Shown: positions 5,229 to 6,494 of the stretch, piece after piece
Position numbering within the stretch: position 1 is the first letter of the stretch
Layout of the letters: each line of letters starts with the position of its first letter
Origin: Candidatus Nitrosymbiomonas sp.
GTDB taxonomy: Bacteria > Sysuimicrobiota > Sysuimicrobiia > Sysuimicrobiales > Humicultoraceae
Assembly (NCBI GenBank): GCA_020724185.1
Contig: DYHL01000041.1
Location: forward strand, 7,920-14,413
Reading direction: 5' to 3'
Length of the DNA: 6,494 bases
Program-made: the position numbers and the translations under genes
Notes under the pieces: model-generated
Told to the model about the DNA's origin: nothing
Databases searched by the model: none
The model's input: only the letters and a program-made list of their open reading frames with translations

Positions 5229-6494
5229 ATGTTCGGATGGACGGGTGGTATCCTCAGGGTCAACCTGACAGAGAAGACGTTTAGAAAAGAAACGTTCAGC
5301 GAGGAGTTCGCCCACAAGTGGGTCGGCGGCCGGGGATTCGCCCTGAAGACCCTCTGGGACGAACTCGAGCCGGGAATCGATCCCCTGGGACCCAAGAACA
5401 AGTTCATCGTCGCCCTCGGCCCGATCGCCGGAATCCCCGCGCCCAACACGGGCAAGACCGTGGTGGCGGCCAAGTCCCCCCTGACCGGCGGTTACGGAGA
5501 CGGCAACCTGGGCACCCGGGTCACGGAGCAACTCCGGAAGGCCGGGTACGACATGCTCATCGTCGAGGGTGTGGCCGCCGAACCGACCCTGCTCTACATC
5601 GAGGACGACAAGGTGGAGTTCCTGCCTGCCGCCGAGGTCTGGGGCAAGGGGACATACGCGACAAACGACTGGATCTACGGACGCTACGGGAGAAAGGTCG
5701 GGGTCCTCAACATAGGGCAGGCAGGGGAGAACCTCAACCGTTACGCCGTGGTGCGAAGCCTCGAAGGACGCGCCGGCGGCCGGCCCGGAATGGGCGCCGT
5801 CATGGGATCGAAGAAGCTGAAGGCCATTGTGGTCCGGGGGAGCAAGCCCATCCCCCAGGCCGATCCCGAGGCGATGAAGAAGCTCGGCGCGGCCGACCTG
5901 CGCACGGTCCACGAGATGGACAAGAAGTCCGGCTGGTCCATCCAGAGCACGACGGGCATTCTCGCCTGGTGCAACGAGGTGGCCGCGCTTCCGGTCCGGA
6001 ACATGAGGAAGACCCGGCACGCCGACGCATGGCGGATTGACGGCGAACGGCTGAACGAAGCGCGGGTGGCGCTCTACGGCTGTCCGAACTGCACGATGCA
6101 CTGCGGCATCGCCATCCGTGACCGCGAGGGCCGGGAGTCCGAACTCGACTACGAGAACATCGGCATGCTGGGCAGCAACCTGGAGGTCTTCGAGTTCGAT
6201 CAGGTCGGGTCGCTCAACTACCTGTGCGACGACTATGGCCTGGATACTATCTCCGCGGGCGGCGTCCTTGGGTTCTACGCCGATGCGATCAGCCGTGGAG
6301 ACATGGCCGGCGATTTCCGGTTTGGCGATGCTGAGCGGGCCAAGGAACTGCTCCGGCTTGCCGCGCTCAGGGAGGGGGACCTGGGCGACATGCTGGCCGA
6401 TGGGACGATGCGCATGGCCCGGAAGATCGGCCGGGGTTCAGAGGCCTACGCCATGCAAGTCAAGGGCATGGAGATCTCCGCGTACAACTGCAAG
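5229..6494 (+). CDS. Aldehyde:ferredoxin oxidoreductase, tungsten/molybdenum pterin family (3' end outside window)
   Basis: AOR-family enzymes oxidise aldehydes to acids (or the reverse) with ferredoxin, using a W- or Mo-bis-pyranopterin and one [4Fe-4S] cluster. The first 422 residues are visible of about 600. The N-terminal domain is intact: GWTGGILRVNLT, WVGGRGFALKTLWDEL, ALGPIAGIPAPNTGKT, AKSPLTGGYGDGNLG, then GQAGENLNRYAVV and the cofactor-region GRPGMGAVMGSKKLKAIVVRG. C285, C288 and C292 (CPNCTMHC) are the first three cluster cysteines. The fourth would lie past the window. DDYGLD (334-339) is the DxxGLD pterin motif. The last visible residues, ISAYNCK, carry C421 where many AORs that I recall have a Asp-Pro-Arg-type sequence, so this may be a separate subfamily. 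No signal peptide is seen, so it should be cytoplasmic. The natural aldehyde cannot be inferred, and partner genes (ferredoxin, MoaD-like) would be downstream. Confidence 0.94.
   Translation, partial: MFGWTGGILRVNLTEKTFRKETFSEEFAHKWVGGRGFALKTLWDELEPGIDPLGPKNKFIVALGPIAGIPAPNTGKTVVAAKSPLTGGYGDGNLGTRVTEQLRKAGYDMLIVEGVAAEPTLLYIEDDKVEFLPAAEVWGKGTYATNDWIYGRYGRKVGVLNIGQAGENLNRYAVVRSLEGRAGGRPGMGAVMGSKKLKAIVVRGSKPIPQADPEAMKKLGAADLRTVHEMDKKSGWSIQSTTGILAWCNEVAALPVRNMRKTRHADAWRIDGERLNEARVALYGCPNCTMHCGIAIRDREGRESELDYENIGMLGSNLEVFEFDQVGSLNYLCDDYGLDTISAGGVLGFYADAISRGDMAGDFRFGDAERAKELLRLAALREGDLGDMLADGTMRMARKIGRGSEAYAMQVKGMEISAYNCK

Noticed and set aside
4863..6101. Long minus-strand open frame (412 codons) from the amidohydrolase through the tRNA into the AOR gene
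   Set aside because: It reads straight through the tRNA-Ser and antisense to clear AOR motifs; its translation is low-complexity and matches no family I know.

Overview
This is a GC-rich bacterial window with seven protein genes and one tRNA, packed with almost no free space. The evidence for a bacterium is a tRNA-Ser with an encoded CCA end, Shine-Dalgarno sequences before several starts, GTG starts, and the bacterial families IolB and FabG. An aldehyde:ferredoxin oxidoreductase (AOR) points to a lifestyle with anaerobic, low-potential metabolism. The sequence alone does not give the phylum; an uncultivated, GC-rich, possibly thermophilic lineage is only a guess.

Layout. Positions 1-2020 (+) hold a tight three-gene set: the C-terminal part of iolB (inositol catabolism), a small HAD phosphatase, and an RNase Z-like metallo-beta-lactamase-fold hydrolase. 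The gaps are 9 bp and a 4-bp ATGA overlap. This set meets a second operon tail to tail, with 11 bp between the stop codons. That operon runs on the minus strand from 5035 to 2032: an amidohydrolase with a complete binuclear metal site, a class I SAM-dependent methyltransferase, and a FabG-type short-chain dehydrogenase. From 5104 the plus strand carries tRNA-Ser(UGA) and, 35 bp later, the first 422 codons of an AOR gene that runs out of the window.

How the parts relate. IolB belongs to myo-inositol breakdown, so more iol genes probably lie upstream of position 1. The HAD and MBL proteins are translationally coupled, but their substrates are not readable from sequence. The minus-strand trio looks co-transcribed from a start between the amidohydrolase and the tRNA. 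The methyltransferase's likely ribosome binding site overlaps the amidohydrolase stop codon. The 68-bp divergent region 5036-5103 holds an extended -10 box for the tRNA and a possible hairpin covering the amidohydrolase Shine-Dalgarno.

I see no CRISPR array, insertion sequence, phage gene, toxin-antitoxin pair or clear new system here. The points most worth a second look are the unassigned amidohydrolase/methyltransferase/reductase operon, the possible SD-masking hairpin, and the tRNA-AOR arrangement. No stretch of more than 300 bases lacks a gene.
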